This document shows positions 44,554-54,494 of a stretch of 64,000 bases of DNA, one piece after another (positions within the stretch are counted from its first letter, which is position 1; each line of letters opens with the position of its first letter). Under the pieces are notes generated by a model that saw nothing but the letters and a program-made list of their open reading frames with translations, was not told the DNA's origin and searched no databases. The stretch comes from Paraburkholderia adhaesiva. GTDB lineage: Bacteria > Pseudomonadota > Gammaproteobacteria > Burkholderiales > Burkholderiaceae. Location of the stretch: the NCBI RefSeq assembly GCF_021390575.1, contig NZ_JAJEJQ010000004.1, positions 428,648 to 492,647 of the forward strand. Direction: 5' to 3'. Made by a program: the position numbers and the translations under genes.

Positions 44554-45856
44554 GGTTCATCGGCGATTTCCGGGGAAGGCGGCGCGGATCTTCAGGAAGA
44601 AGTATTCCTCGTCGCGGTACCCGTAAGCTCGACGCTTGATGACCTTGATGGTGTTGTTGATGCCCTCGACCACACTGGTGTTCAGCGGGTGGCGACAGCG
44701 CGCCAGGATGCCGTGCCAGTAGCCCTGCAGCCGCTGGGCGAACAGCTGCAGGGCAGGGATTCCGCTTTGATTTGCCTGCTCGATCCACTGCTCCCAGGCC
44801 TTTTGGGCCCAGGCGGGTTTGCGGTAGAACCAGAGTCGTTTCAGTTCGTCGCGCAGCACGTACACGCATAACAACGGCTGATTGGCGGCCAGCAGTTCCT
44901 TCAGGTGCACCGACTGCTCAGGTTTCAGGTTATGGCGGTTGCGCGGCAGCAGCCAGCGGCTGGACTTCAGGACCTTGCGGGCGGGCCGGTCGTGGCGAAG
45001 CTGGTTGGCCTGATCGACGCGCACCCGATCGATGACCTCGCGCCCGTACTTGGCGACGACGTGAAACAGGTCGTAGACGATCTCGGCCTGCGGGCAATGC
45101 GCGTTGATCTCCAGCTCATAGGCTGTCGTCATGTCGATGGCGACCGCCTCAATGCGCCCGGCCACACCCGCTGGAAGCTGTTCGAAGAACGCCCGGGCTG
45201 TTTTGCGCGAGCGCCCCGGCCCGATCCAGAGCACCTGCCGGCCGATCGGATCGACCACCACTGTGGCGTAGCGATGGCCTTTGTGGAGCGCGAACTCGTC
45301 CATCGCCAGATAGCGGATCGTCGACCAGTCTGGTTCGGCCACGCGTGCGCGCAGGCGCATCTTGTCGATCGATTTGACCGTATGCCAACCCAGATCGTAG
45401 AAGGCGGCCACCGCCTGCACGCTGGCCGCCTGCAGCAGCTTCTCGCAGGCCTTGGCAAATCGCTCGGTCACCCGCTGGTAACGGCCCAGCCAGTCCAGCT
45501 TCTCCAGTCGCGGACCACCGCACTGTTCGCACCAGACCCGCCGGCGCGGCACGTGCAGCACGACCCGGTACTCGAACAACGGCAGATCACGTACGCGTCG
45601 AACCGACGTCTCATGAATCTGCGTGCAACGCGCCCCGCACTGCTCGCAGTACATGACCTTGCTCGCCGGCTTCAGATACAGCGAGAGCGTATGGCTGTCG
45701 CCTTGCGGCCATTCCACACGTTCGAGCCGATAACCCGTCCAGCAACCCAGCGCCTGAAGTGCCTTGCGATCGAGCAACTCCACCTCCTGACCTCCATAAA
45801 GTCAGGTCAGGGTACGCAATCGCTCCCTAAAGCTCCACGGTTTTCCTCGATGAACC
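44554..45856. mobile_element. ISL3-family element
   Basis: The 1303-bp unit starts GGTTCATCGGCG and ends with the complement-like CTCGATGAACC; TTTTTTCA at 44546-44553 and 45857-45864 is an 8-bp target duplication, as known for ISL3. It carries one transposase gene on the minus strand. Confidence 0.9.
44557..45783 (-). CDS. ISL3-family transposase
   Basis: The 408-residue protein has the ISL3 zinc-binding start YCEQCGARCTQIHETSVRRVRDLP with later WCEQCGGPRLE, then the DDE domain with AMDEFALHKGHRY, AIDMTTAYELEI and the C-terminal VEGINNTIKVIKRRAYGYRD that holds the glutamate. Nearly the entire element is coding. The gene appears intact. Confidence 0.95.
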   Translation of the reverse strand: MELLDRKALQALGCWTGYRLERVEWPQGDSHTLSLYLKPASKVMYCEQCGARCTQIHETSVRRVRDLPLFEYRVVLHVPRRRVWCEQCGGPRLEKLDWLGRYQRVTERFAKACEKLLQAASVQAVAAFYDLGWHTVKSIDKMRLRARVAEPDWSTIRYLAMDEFALHKGHRYATVVVDPIGRQVLWIGPGRSRKTARAFFEQLPAGVAGRIEAVAIDMTTAYELEINAHCPQAEIVYDLFHVVAKYGREVIDRVRVDQANQLRHDRPARKVLKSSRWLLPRNRHNLKPEQSVHLKELLAANQPLLCVYVLRDELKRLWFYRKPAWAQKAWEQWIEQANQSGIPALQLFAQRLQGYWHGILARCRHPLNTSVVEGINNTIKVIKRRAYGYRDEEYFFLKIRAAFPGNRR

Positions 45857-45864
45857 TTTTTTCA

Positions 45865-46332
45865 GGCGGCAACCGGCACTTCCGCGGCACGCTGATTCCA
45901 ATGACGGGCGCTACAGAACCGCATCACTGCGGTCATCCGCGAGCGAGCCGAACATCGTGCGACCGTCGCGAAGGAATAGCCACGGAAGTCGTGGGGCGCA
46001 GGCAGGCTACGCATCATCTGCCGCGAAAAATCGGCCGAACAATTCCGGCTAAATACGGCGTCCCGCTTAAACAGGACTTCATGGCCGCGCCCACCGATAT
46101 CATCCGTTTCACGCGCCTGCTGCACGCCGATGGTGAGTTTATTAGGTTCGACAGTGGGGCCGTCACGAAATGGGCGGACCCGCGCAGGAACGCTCACCGC
46201 GGCTGGCTGCTTCTACAGGACCGCTGAATCCCACCCAACATGTCGGGAGAATCCGCCGAGACGATCAGGTACAACGCGGACCGCCTTTTAGCCAAAGTGC
46301 CATACGGAAAAAGCTGTGCTTTCGATATGCAT
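45865..46332. other. Stretch without a recognised gene
   Basis: Open frames on both strands (to 46227 plus, 45862-46197 minus) show no family pattern and no start signals. The sequence continues from the terminator split by ISL3. I see nothing further in it. Confidence 0.35.
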
Positions 46333-47143
46333 TCAATCAGTTCCAGCTGACCGCTTACGCGATTTTCCGATCAGGCGACGCCACACCCAGCGCCATGCCA
46401 GGCAGATCGGCAAGGCCAGGAACAAAAACGGTATGGCGTAGGACAACATATGAATGGCATCGGCAACCCCATCGGTCAGACGGTCTAGAGATTCCCTGAA
46501 CGCCCTGCCCACACGAGCGCTGCGGGAGTCCGTGTCGCTGCCACTGAAGTGCATCTCCAGCAGATTAGTATCGATGCAGCCGCTGCTGCTGGGTGGCCTC
46601 TTTCTCCAGCGTCGCTTGCTGTGTCTGTACCTGCGCTTGCTCACGGCTCACGGCGATCAGGTCGGCAACCGCCAGATCCTTGCGCTGGGCAAGTTCACCG
46701 AGCCGCGTCGCATAGGCGTCGAGCTGTTCCCGCTGCCGCCGATTGTCCGCTACCGCTTCGCTCAGGTCTTGTGCGCTCGTCTCCCGGGACGAGATCGCTC
46801 CACCCTGCGAAGCGAGCCCCGACAGCGGCTCCACCCCCGCAGGCACTACCCGGACAGTCAGCGACGCATCGCGATCGCTCTGTTCGATTCGTAGCACATT
46901 GCACGCACCGAAACGTGCCGAATCGCAAGCCTCGCGCACCGCCGACACGCGGCCGGAAATCTGCGCCACTGGCATATTGATGCTGATGCTGTGCTCATAG
47001 GCCAGCAACGCTCCCGCCTTCGGCGTTTCTCCAGCAACAGGAGCCGATGTCGCTTCCATCGAAGTCGGTTCCAGTTTTTTCGAACAGGCTGCCAGCATCG
47101 GCAACCACACTATCATCCACATCAGCTTCCGCCACGTCGTCAT
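46333..47143 (-). pseudogene. DUF4349-family lipoprotein gene with frameshift
   Basis: The start at 47143 codes MTTWRKLMWMIVWLPMLAACSKKLEP, a lipoprotein signal with LAAC. The middle is DUF4349-like, with VSAVREACDSARFGACNVLRIEQ and a coiled coil ending AQRKDLAVADLIAVSREQAQVQ. Near 46570-46590, after QATLEKEATQQQ, the frame shifts to IDTNLLEMHFSGSDTDSRSARVG, which supplies the expected last strand, a membrane helix (LSYAIPFLFLALPICLAW) and a basic tail ending at 46333. Together they make a normal-sized family member of about 270 residues. A single indel thus broke it, unless this is a sequence error. Confidence 0.75.
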
Positions 47144-47183
47144 ATGTGCTTTCCAGCTTCTCTACAATTGTTGTGCTTACAGC

Positions 47184-47318
47184 GGCTAACACAACCTGGA
47201 CATGAAGCCATGAAAACCATATCCTGGTGTCATGTCCAGACGAAAAATCAGCAACGAGTTATGGGCGGCGTTGGAGCCGCTGATTCTGGTATTCACGCCG
47301 TCGCCCAATGGTGGGCTG
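47184..47318 (+). pseudogene. IS5-family transposase 5' fragment
   Basis: After the end-like GGCTAACACAACCTGGACATG, an ATG at 47231 codes MSRRKISNELWAALEPLILV followed by FTPSPNGG, the start of IS5-family transposases, then runs into the neighbouring gene. Only about 28 codons remain. Confidence 0.75.
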
Positions 47319-47599
47319 CATTTCATGGCGACTGCTACGCCAAGTGCTTCCGCAATTTGCGCTTCCGTCACTCCAAGGTCCCTAGCCTTCCTGGCATGGT
47401 TCGCGATGCAGCTATCGCACCGGGTAGTCATGGCGACAGCAAGAGCAATCAGCTCGCGAGTCATCCCATCCAGTTGGCCTGTTTGTGCACCAGCCTCGTG
47501 AAGCATTCGGTAACCGTCAATGGTTCCGGGCGAATGCTTCTTCAAAGCTGTCATGCTTTCGCCAATCCTGGGAATGAATGCCTTCCAGTCTTTGAGCAT
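47319..47599 (-). pseudogene. Carboxymuconolactone decarboxylase-like (AhpD-fold) gene, 3' end lost
   Basis: From ATG 47599 the frame codes MLKDWKAFIPRIGESMTALKKHSPGTIDGYRML, then ELIALAVAMTTRCDSCIANHARKARDLGVTEAQIAEALGVAVAM, which is the AhpD-like CxxC active site (RCDSCIANH) with the following helices. Such proteins act in peroxide defence or as lactone decarboxylases. The last strand is replaced by the IS5 relic, so the frame runs on to 47186 in transposon sequence. The main fold is nearly complete, so partial activity cannot be excluded. Confidence 0.8.
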
Positions 47600-47784
47600 G
47601 GCATGTCCAGTAGTCAGTCTGGTTGTCTTCAGAACGTCAGAGCAGATATTGAACGATCTGGACGGCATTGTCGAAATGTCCAATTCTCACAGAATACAGC
47701 CTGTCCTTAAACGGTTCTTCCGCAAATCAGCGAAGAACCTCTATTTCGTGGTTCTGGGTTGACGGACCAGTTTGCCGCACCCGC

Positions 47785-48003
47785 TCAGGTTGTGGCGGCT
47801 TTGCGTAGCATCGCGTAGAGGTTGTCCTTGATCTGCAGCTTTTCCTTTTTCGAGGCTTCAATGACCAGCCAGTGTGCCGGGGTAATGCCAGCCTCCATGT
47901 TCCGGATATGGTGATCCATTCTTCTATGTTGTTCGAACAGGCGGGCGAAGTGCGCGTCTTCGTTCATCAGGCGCGAAAGCAGCTCGCGATACTCGGTAAA
48001 CAT
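47785..48003 (-). CDS. YdcH-family (DUF465) small protein
   Basis: The 72-residue product MFTEYRELLSRLMNEDAHFARLFEQHRRMDHHIRNMEAG has the DUF465 pattern of two helices in a hairpin: a first helix with HFARLFEQH and D/N-rich turn, and a second with LKKEKLxxKDxLYxML-like KKEKLQIKDNLYAML. Family members are small, widespread proteins of unknown role. Length is complete. It is the last host-type gene before the plus-strand phage structural block. Confidence 0.88.
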   Translation of the reverse strand: MFTEYRELLSRLMNEDAHFARLFEQHRRMDHHIRNMEAGITPAHWLVIEASKKEKLQIKDNLYAMLRKAATT

Positions 48004-48222
48004 TGCAGATCCTCATGCGGAAACCGTGGAACTTACAACGGATTGTCTCACTGCCCGGTGGTCTGTAAGACGCGTGGAATATGCAATTTGTGTGTCATTT
48101 GTTCACATCGCCCTCGAAACAGGAATCTTTATCAGCCAAATGTCAAAAAATGTCATGTGTGGTCATCCATTTCTGATGTCCGGTGCAGGCAGATCGTATG
48201 CGATGACATCAGCGTGTCGACC

Positions 48223-49807
48223 ATGCCCAAACTCCTGCTTGCTGTTCCCGAGACCTACGACAGTGTCACGCGTCCCATCATCTACGACGTTACGCGCCAG
48301 CTCTTTGCGTGGACTGGGCTGCCCGCCGACACACCGATTCTCTATCCGTCCGCCTATGGCAGCGTGCAGCAGCCGGGCTCGGAGCTGCTACAGGAACCGC
48401 TGAAGGCGGAGCTGGCATTTGACGATCAGGTGAGCATCGAGGTCGACGAGGTGGTGGAACAGGACAGGATCCTGAGTACCGCGGTGCTCTATCCCGACAA
48501 CCTGTTCATTTTTCGCGACGCGCGTGTGGAGACGATCCTAAAGCCGGTCTATTCGTCCACCGAGATCACGATCAACTTCCGGTTCCGTTCCATCGACGAG
48601 GTCAAGGCCAAACGCTGGCGCGAGCAAATGCGTGTGAGGGTTTCGCAGCTGCGTGATGTGCTGCTCATCAATATCCGCTACGCGTACCAGATTCCGCCGC
48701 AGGCGCTCGTCATCCTCGCGGAAATCCACCAGCTCATGGAAAACGTCGCGGGCTATGGCGATTCGTTTGAGCAGTGGTTTCGCGCGCACGTAAGCCCGGC
48801 GGCGACGGTGGAATCGAACCTGTCTGGTGAACAGCAGCAGGTGGCATTCACCGAGCGCCAGATGCGCATCGTGGGTCTCTGGGATTTCGAGGGCGCGCCC
48901 GAGCCTGGTTCGAAAGAAGACGAGGGGGGCACGTGGACGATTGGCGTCGCGTTCAGGTTTAAATACGACAAGCCGGTGTCGGTGGTCATGGAGTATCCGC
49001 AGATGATCCATAACCAGCTGATCCGCTACCGGGACGATACGCCCCCCTTCAATCCCGGCCAGGTCCAGAAACATTACTCACTCTCGGCGTTCTACTTCGA
49101 GCACTTCAACAAGACGCGCGCACTCGAGGGCATGCTCGGGGGGGCCGGAGCTTATTGGCAACACCACCGGCAGCGAGGGTCTGCGCTTTCCAGCGTGGGA
49201 CGAGTTTTTGCCGCAGCTGACCGCGCCCTGCTATCTGCCGGTCTTCAGCGGCATGATTGCGCTTGAACTCGCAGCGGGTGAGAACGGGGAGCACGGCAGT
49301 GGTCGCGCAAGCCATCGCCTGATGACGCTTGACCGCCTGCCCGGGGGCTATGTGATGAGCGAGCGGATGAGGGCCTTTGTCGCGGGCGAAGCCACGTACA
49401 TGACGAAGCTCTTCTATTCGGTGTTTTCCTGCAACCTGTATCTGTCCAGTGACATCCAGCCCGACGGCTCGATCACGGTCGATGAGGAACTGAATGTCTC
49501 GACGACGTTCGAGCCCAGTCCGCGCGCGCGTTTTCATGTGTGGTTCGGGCTTTGCTACAACTGGCGTTACCTGAACGCGGCGGCGCTCGCAAGGCTCAGG
49601 GCCAACTTTGACATCCTGCAAAAGCTCACCCATGCGCTGTGGCCGCAATTGCCTGCCTGCTGCCAGCCGGTGGCCATCGGCAACAGCAACCAGACTTCGA
49701 ACGCCTCGATGCGGTGCCTGATGAATGGCGAAGCGGATAACCTGCTCGACACCAGCATGAAGACAGCCGAGACGCTCTACATCCAGTCTATCGCTGAGGA
49801 GGCGTGA
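48223..49807 (+). pseudogene. Phage structural protein gene with a G-run frameshift
   Basis: From ATG 48223 the product reads MPKLLLAVPETYDSVTRPII and continues to EGMLGG at about residue 308. Seven G at 49138-49144 then lead the frame out; with six G it would continue GGPELIGNTTGSEGLRFPAWDEFLPQLTAPCYLPVF to the TGA at 49805-49807, giving about 527 residues. The two parts have the same style (strand-rich, aromatic, virion-like), and the next gene overlaps this stop as ATGA. So one indel in the G-run broke it; slippage during expression could partly restore it. The family is unknown to me; first gene of a long plus-strand tail operon. Confidence 0.65.
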
Positions 49808-51168
49808 TGCCCTTCGTCGATGATGCGCCCTTCCCTCCCCCGTCACCCTTGCCACGTCCGGTCCCGATCCGCATCACCGATCCGCAGTACCGCGGCATCG
49901 CCATCGACAACCGCTACATTCCGGCCACCGACCTGCTCACGCACGTGGAAGGCAGCAGCTGGACGGTCGACTACTACAGCCAGGTACTTGAGCGCGACAC
50001 GACGATCCTCGGCCAGTCGCCCCACAAGCCGCCGCAATTCCAGCAGTACCGGCGCGTGCGGCACCTTGAGCTGAAGGTGACCCAGCCGCTTGCCGCCACC
50101 CAGGAGCCGAATACGAAGAAGATGGGCTACAAGGGCGGTGCGAACCTCTATCCGGTATTGATCCCCAATCAGGGTGATGTCTTCGTCGCGCAGGTTGATG
50201 ACGGACGCTGCGGCGTGTTCAATCTCACCTCAACTGAACGTAAAAGCTTTTACAAGGACAGCGTCTATGCGATCGAGTACGAAATGCTGGACTACGCCAC
50301 GCCCGAACGTCTGCGCGATCTGGAGGTGAAGACCATCCAGCGGCTCGAGTATGTGCGCGACTACCTGCAGTGCGGCCAGAACCCGCTCGTGGAAGAAGCG
50401 CTCTGGCAGAAGCTCGGAAAGTTGCGCGGGCGATTCGATTCGATACTGGCGACCTGGATGCAGCAGTTCATGAGCGACGAGTTCATGACAGTATTGGTCC
50501 CGGGCCAGCCGTGGGCCACCTATGACGCGTGGCTCGTGCGCGCACTCACTGAACTTTTTCCCACCACCGCCTCGACGCGGCTGGCTGCGATGCTGCAGTT
50601 GAACTGCGATGGCGATCCCTCGATGGCCTGCGTGCAGCTCTGGGACGTGCTGGTGAAGAAGGACCCGGCGTTGCTCAGATTCGCGAACCCGCGTGCGGGA
50701 CTCCTGTGGGCCACGCGCTTTACACGCAATCCGATGTTCAACGGTATCCGCTGGAGCGGCATCGAGCGCGTGGTGTATCCGGTGGATGTCGAGATGACGG
50801 TGGATCAGGAGCTTGCAGGACTTGTGCCACTCGCCGACGACGGGCTCAATGAGACGACTTCGCGCGCGGGCCGGCTCGAAGACCTGATCGCCGTGGAGAC
50901 GCTTTCGGGGCTGCCGTATGCGGGGGCGCCGCTCATCTATCCGGTCCTGTGCGATGACTGTTACGTCCTTTCGCGCCACTTCTACGAAAACGACGCACAC
51001 CAGTCAAGGCTTGAGCTGCTGGTGCGCGAATACCTCGAAGGCCGGGTGATCGCGCCGGATCTGCTGGCCGTGTTCTGTGACACGTGGCACGGCTGGGGAG
51101 CGCTGGAGCGCTTTTACTACACGCCCATTGTGCTCCTGCTGATTCGTGCTGCCCTTCACCGTGTCTAG
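49807..51168 (+). CDS. Phage structural protein, 453 residues
   Basis: The ATG overlaps the stop of the preceding gene and follows GAGGAGG. The protein begins MPFVDDAPFPPPSPLPRPVPIRI, a proline-rich arm, then HVEGSSWTVDYYSQVLERDT, a pattern I know from tail or baseplate proteins of large myoviruses, and later VYAIEYEMLDYATPERLRDLEVKTIQRLEYVRDYL and a long helical part. It is intact. It would be a virion component, probably of the tail or baseplate. Stop and next start are 16 bases apart. Confidence 0.6.
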   Translation: MPFVDDAPFPPPSPLPRPVPIRITDPQYRGIAIDNRYIPATDLLTHVEGSSWTVDYYSQVLERDTTILGQSPHKPPQFQQYRRVRHLELKVTQPLAATQEPNTKKMGYKGGANLYPVLIPNQGDVFVAQVDDGRCGVFNLTSTERKSFYKDSVYAIEYEMLDYATPERLRDLEVKTIQRLEYVRDYLQCGQNPLVEEALWQKLGKLRGRFDSILATWMQQFMSDEFMTVLVPGQPWATYDAWLVRALTELFPTTASTRLAAMLQLNCDGDPSMACVQLWDVLVKKDPALLRFANPRAGLLWATRFTRNPMFNGIRWSGIERVVYPVDVEMTVDQELAGLVPLADDGLNETTSRAGRLEDLIAVETLSGLPYAGAPLIYPVLCDDCYVLSRHFYENDAHQSRLELLVREYLEGRVIAPDLLAVFCDTWHGWGALERFYYTPIVLLLIRAALHRV

Positions 51169-51183
51169 CGAGGCCGTCCGATC

Positions 51184-51855
51184 ATGAATCCGGTCATGAA
51201 ACAGCATGTTCCGCGCGGGGCACCGGTGAGACGCCCGGCTGCCAGCACGTGGGTGCCACCCGCGCAGCGCGATACGGCCTGGTGGATCTTTTACCGGCTC
51301 TTTCGCTGCCGCGTCAGGCGCATCCTCGTTACGCCGCTGGAGGAGATGCAGGAGGTGGGCACCCCCACCTCGTTCGATGAGGAGGTCGACCGTGAGATGC
51401 AGCACGAGCGGGTAGAGCGCATGCTTTCGATCGTGCAGATGGCGCAGTACTGGGCGGACGGCATCTCGATCGGACTGGTTGATCCGAAAGACGCGCAGGA
51501 GATTTACGAACGCCTCACGAATCACCTTTATGCGTGGAAGGACAAACTGGAAAACCCGGCCTGCATGCACGATGCGCCGCTCGAGGATCTCGTCAGGCTC
51601 GACGCCTTCGCGAACGTGGTGTATGCGCAGGCCCGATATGTGTTTCCCCCTGATTATCGTGATTCGCGCTTTGAGCGCTATACCCGGCGCATCTTCAGTT
51701 TCACGGGCGAGAGCCTGCTCAGGCCGCTCACCACATCGACCCCGTCACCGAAACCGGGCGGCGAAGAGCGGGAACCCGGCGCAGAACGCGTGAGTCTGGC
51801 CGATGCATTCGCGAGCGGGCGCCCGGACGCCGACGCTGCCTTGCGCTGGAAATAG
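51184..51855 (+). CDS. Phage structural or assembly protein, 223 residues
   Basis: The product starts MNPVMKQHVPRGAPVRRP with a basic arm, then YRLFRCRVRRILVTPLEEMQE and a helical middle (RVERMLSIVQMAQYWADGISIGLVDPKDAQEIYERL). The end is a disordered tail GEEREPGAERVSLADAFASGRPDAD. Its TAG stop is in frame with the next ORF; the next gene has its own start with a ribosome-binding site at 51889, so I take the stop as real. I do not recognise the family. Confidence 0.55.
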   Translation: MNPVMKQHVPRGAPVRRPAASTWVPPAQRDTAWWIFYRLFRCRVRRILVTPLEEMQEVGTPTSFDEEVDREMQHERVERMLSIVQMAQYWADGISIGLVDPKDAQEIYERLTNHLYAWKDKLENPACMHDAPLEDLVRLDAFANVVYAQARYVFPPDYRDSRFERYTRRIFSFTGESLLRPLTTSTPSPKPGGEEREPGAERVSLADAFASGRPDADAALRWK

Positions 51856-51888
51856 GTGGCGGGCGGAGGCGAGACAGGGAGTCCTCAT

Positions 51889-53270
51889 ATGGAGTTCGAG
51901 CAATCGGCGCTGATGGTCGACGTGAACCAGATCGTCAGTGGTGGCGCCAGGGCGGTGCATTTTTCGGTGAGTGCCAGCCTGCTGGTGAACACGACGAACA
52001 CGGTCGTCAATCCCCTCAAGGTGACGGGGGTAGATCTGCGGCGCGACTATCTGAACCGCTATTCCGATGAGCTGATCGTGACGCTCGAGATACTCGCCGG
52101 CCAGTACAGCCACCTGGTCTATCCGTACAAGAACGCAATCGACATCACGCTCACGCGCACGCCCCTGATGGAGGTGGGCGACACGCCGGACGCGACGCTC
52201 GCCGTGCAGTCAGAGACCTTTACCGCCACGCTCATCGACTCGGGCTCGCCCCTCATCGAGCAGAATGTGCCCTTTGCCGCCACGCAGCCCAATCTCGATC
52301 TGGTGGGACCGGTGACGGTGCAGTTCCAGCTGGTGAACAAGGCGCTCGAGCAGATGCGGATGATGGGGGTGGGTCAGGTGTTTCGTGGCTGCACGGTCGA
52401 CGATGCGATCAGGACCGTGCTCACGAATGCCTCGCAGACGACGAGCGTCGATGGCCAGCGCACGGTGTGCAGGGGGTCACCATGATCGCCTCGGCCAATC
52501 AGGCTGTACGCGAGCATATCGTGATTCCGCATGGGGTGCGGCTCGTGGACGTGCCCCAGCATATCCAGAAGAACTGCGGCGGGGTCTACAACGCCGGCAT
52601 GGGCTATTTTCTGCAGGGCAATCAATGGTACGTGTACCCCTCGCTCGATACCACGCGCTTTAACAGTGCGCCTGCCACGCTCACGGTGATCAACGTACCC
52701 TCGAACAAGTTCGCGCAGGTCGAACGCACCTGGCGGCAGTCGGGCACGAACCTGATGGTGATGGCCACCGGCAGCGTGAAGTTCCGTGACCCGAGCAACC
52801 ACGCACAGCTGAATCTGGGCAACGGCGTGCGCTTTTCCGATGCCTCGAAATTCATGGACGGATTCGTCACGGTGACGGATAACCGGGCGCTCGCCTCGCG
52901 CGGTGCCATCAATAACGAGTTTATCGGCACTGCGCGCCCGAACGGCAACAACAATGTGCACGTCTCGCGCAACCCGGTCAATGCGAATGCGCTGGAGGAG
53001 TATTCGAAGCTTTCACGTGCGATGGGTTCCTCCATCACCATGGAATGGGAAAACTCGGACCCCGACCTGATCGTGCCGGGCATGCCTGCCGAGGTGCTGT
53101 CGCTGCAGAACGAGCAGATCCAGACACTCACCGGCGTGGTGATCGGTGCGCAGCACTACACGCAGATGCGCGGCCACGGCGCGGGCGCCTCGCGCTATGT
53201 CACGACCACGCACCTGAATATCTTCCTGCAGCCTCAGGACCAGAGCGGCCAGAGCACGGGCACACCCTGA
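51889..53270 (+). pseudogene. Baseplate hub-like protein gene with TG-dinucleotide frameshift
   Basis: From ATG 51889 (AGGGAG upstream) the frame codes MEFEQSALMVDVNQIVSGG and strand-rich sequence to DAIRTVLTNASQTTSVDGQRTV at about 52465. There GTGTG (52465-52469) replaces an expected GTG; deleting TG gives ...QRTVQGVTMIASANQAVREHI and joins the second frame, which runs IVIPHGVRLVDVPQHIQKNCGGVYNAGMGYF to TGA at 53270. The combined 459-residue protein has the look of T4 gp27/late control D-type hub proteins. A separate start at 52482 has no ribosome-binding site. A 2-base slip has most likely broken the gene. Confidence 0.65.
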
Positions 53271-53292
53271 CGCGTACACCACAGGAGTGCCC

Positions 53293-53760
53293 ATGAGCGC
53301 CTCCCCTCCCCTTGTCCTGGATTTCACCCGGCCCGCCAAAGAGGTCCTGCTCGCGCAGATCAATCACGACAACGCGACGGCGATCACGCCAGACCAGATC
53401 CGTCTGGGTTACGTGGGCGCCCTCCCCGCCACGGATGCGAGCGGGTGCAATACGACCGTCTATGTGTCGGCCGCGCAGGGCGCTGACTTCGAGGGCGCAG
53501 GTTACTTCAACTACGACCGTATCGATATCGGCACGGTGCCGGGTGCGCGCGCGACGCTCTTCCAGCTGGGCAGTGAAAGAAAGCTCTCCGGGCTGCTGCC
53601 CGCGATCAATGCGCGTTTTTCCCTGAACCTCACATGCACCGACATCATCGATGTCACGCTGCCGGTATTCGCCGCGGGCGGGACACGCGGAATCATGCTT
53701 GCGATCGCACCGCGCGCCGTGCTCTGGTACGGCTCGGTTGCGCTCACGGTGACGCGATAA
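53293..53760 (+). CDS. Phage beta-rich structural protein (family copy 1)
   Basis: ATG 53293 follows CAGGAG. The 155-residue product MSASPPLVLDFTRPAKEVLLAQIN has strand-rich sequence with FNYDRIDIGTVPGARATLFQLG and ends WYGSVALTVTR. The closing pattern resembles GPVEVSVSW and GPVDVTLVW in the two genes that follow, so the three are probably diverged copies of one fold, such as decoration, tail-tip or fibre-joining proteins. No catalytic motif. Intact. Confidence 0.55.
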   Translation: MSASPPLVLDFTRPAKEVLLAQINHDNATAITPDQIRLGYVGALPATDASGCNTTVYVSAAQGADFEGAGYFNYDRIDIGTVPGARATLFQLGSERKLSGLLPAINARFSLNLTCTDIIDVTLPVFAAGGTRGIMLAIAPRAVLWYGSVALTVTR

Positions 53761-53868
53761 GGGTGGCGCAATGAAAATCGGGCGCATGTTATGAGCCGGA
53801 CCTGACACGCGAGGCACCATTTCACCGATGCATACATGTCGAGTCATTTTCCATTCCCGGAGGCAGGC

Positions 53869-54383
53869 ATGCAGGTCAATACCGCATTGAGTGCGGCGGG
53901 CAATCTGCTCGCGCTGATCATCGCTTCCAATCCCCGGTTTTCGGTGGTCACGGAAAACGGGTTTGCGATCGACGCGGTCACGGCACTTGAAACACCCGAT
54001 GGCGAAGGCAATGACACGACGGCCGAAGTGTCGGCGTACGGATTTACCGACAGCCAGATTTTCTCCTGGCACCGTCTTGCCCTTGCCGATGCGCTCACCG
54101 GTTCATCGCTATCGATCTCCGTGGTGCGAGGCGGAGATGGAACCGATATCCGGCCGCGGCTGCACTGGCATTCGGTCTCATCGCCAGCGAGCTGGTGCTG
54201 GAGAATGAAGCCGACGTACTGTCCGGTGAGGGTTCGGCCATCATCGACGCAGATCCTTCCTCGGTGATCTATAACACCGGGCCGGTAGAGGTTTCTGTCA
54301 GCTGGGAGCCGGCACCGCTCGAGTCAATCGTTGAAACCACGAGCATTGGCGGCTTTGATCCACCGCTGGAAAACACTTCCTGA
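53869..54383 (+). pseudogene. Phage beta-rich structural protein (family copy 2), frameshifted
   Basis: From ATG 53869 (GGAGGCAGG upstream) the frame codes MQVNTALSAAGNLLALIIAS to ISVVRGGDGTDI, where it leaves the pattern at about 54148-54153. The frame two bases on continues AAAALAFGLIASELVLENEADVL to YNTGPVEVSVSWEPAPLE and TGA at 54383. Both parts together match the length and end pattern of the sister gene at 54495. So a small indel broke the gene. Confidence 0.6.
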
Positions 54384-54494
54384 GCCATCCACCATTTCAT
54401 GCCATGCGGCATGGGGTCCTGGCCTCCGTGCCGTTTTTTGCCGTCCCGCAAACGCCGACAAAACAAACATGCGTGAAGACGCGGAGCACACGCC

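Noticed and set aside
51184..52485. Fusion of the 51184 gene with the hub-like gene through its TAG
   Set aside because: The hub-like gene has its own start at 51889 with a good ribosome-binding site, so the TAG at 51853-51855 is best read as a normal stop.
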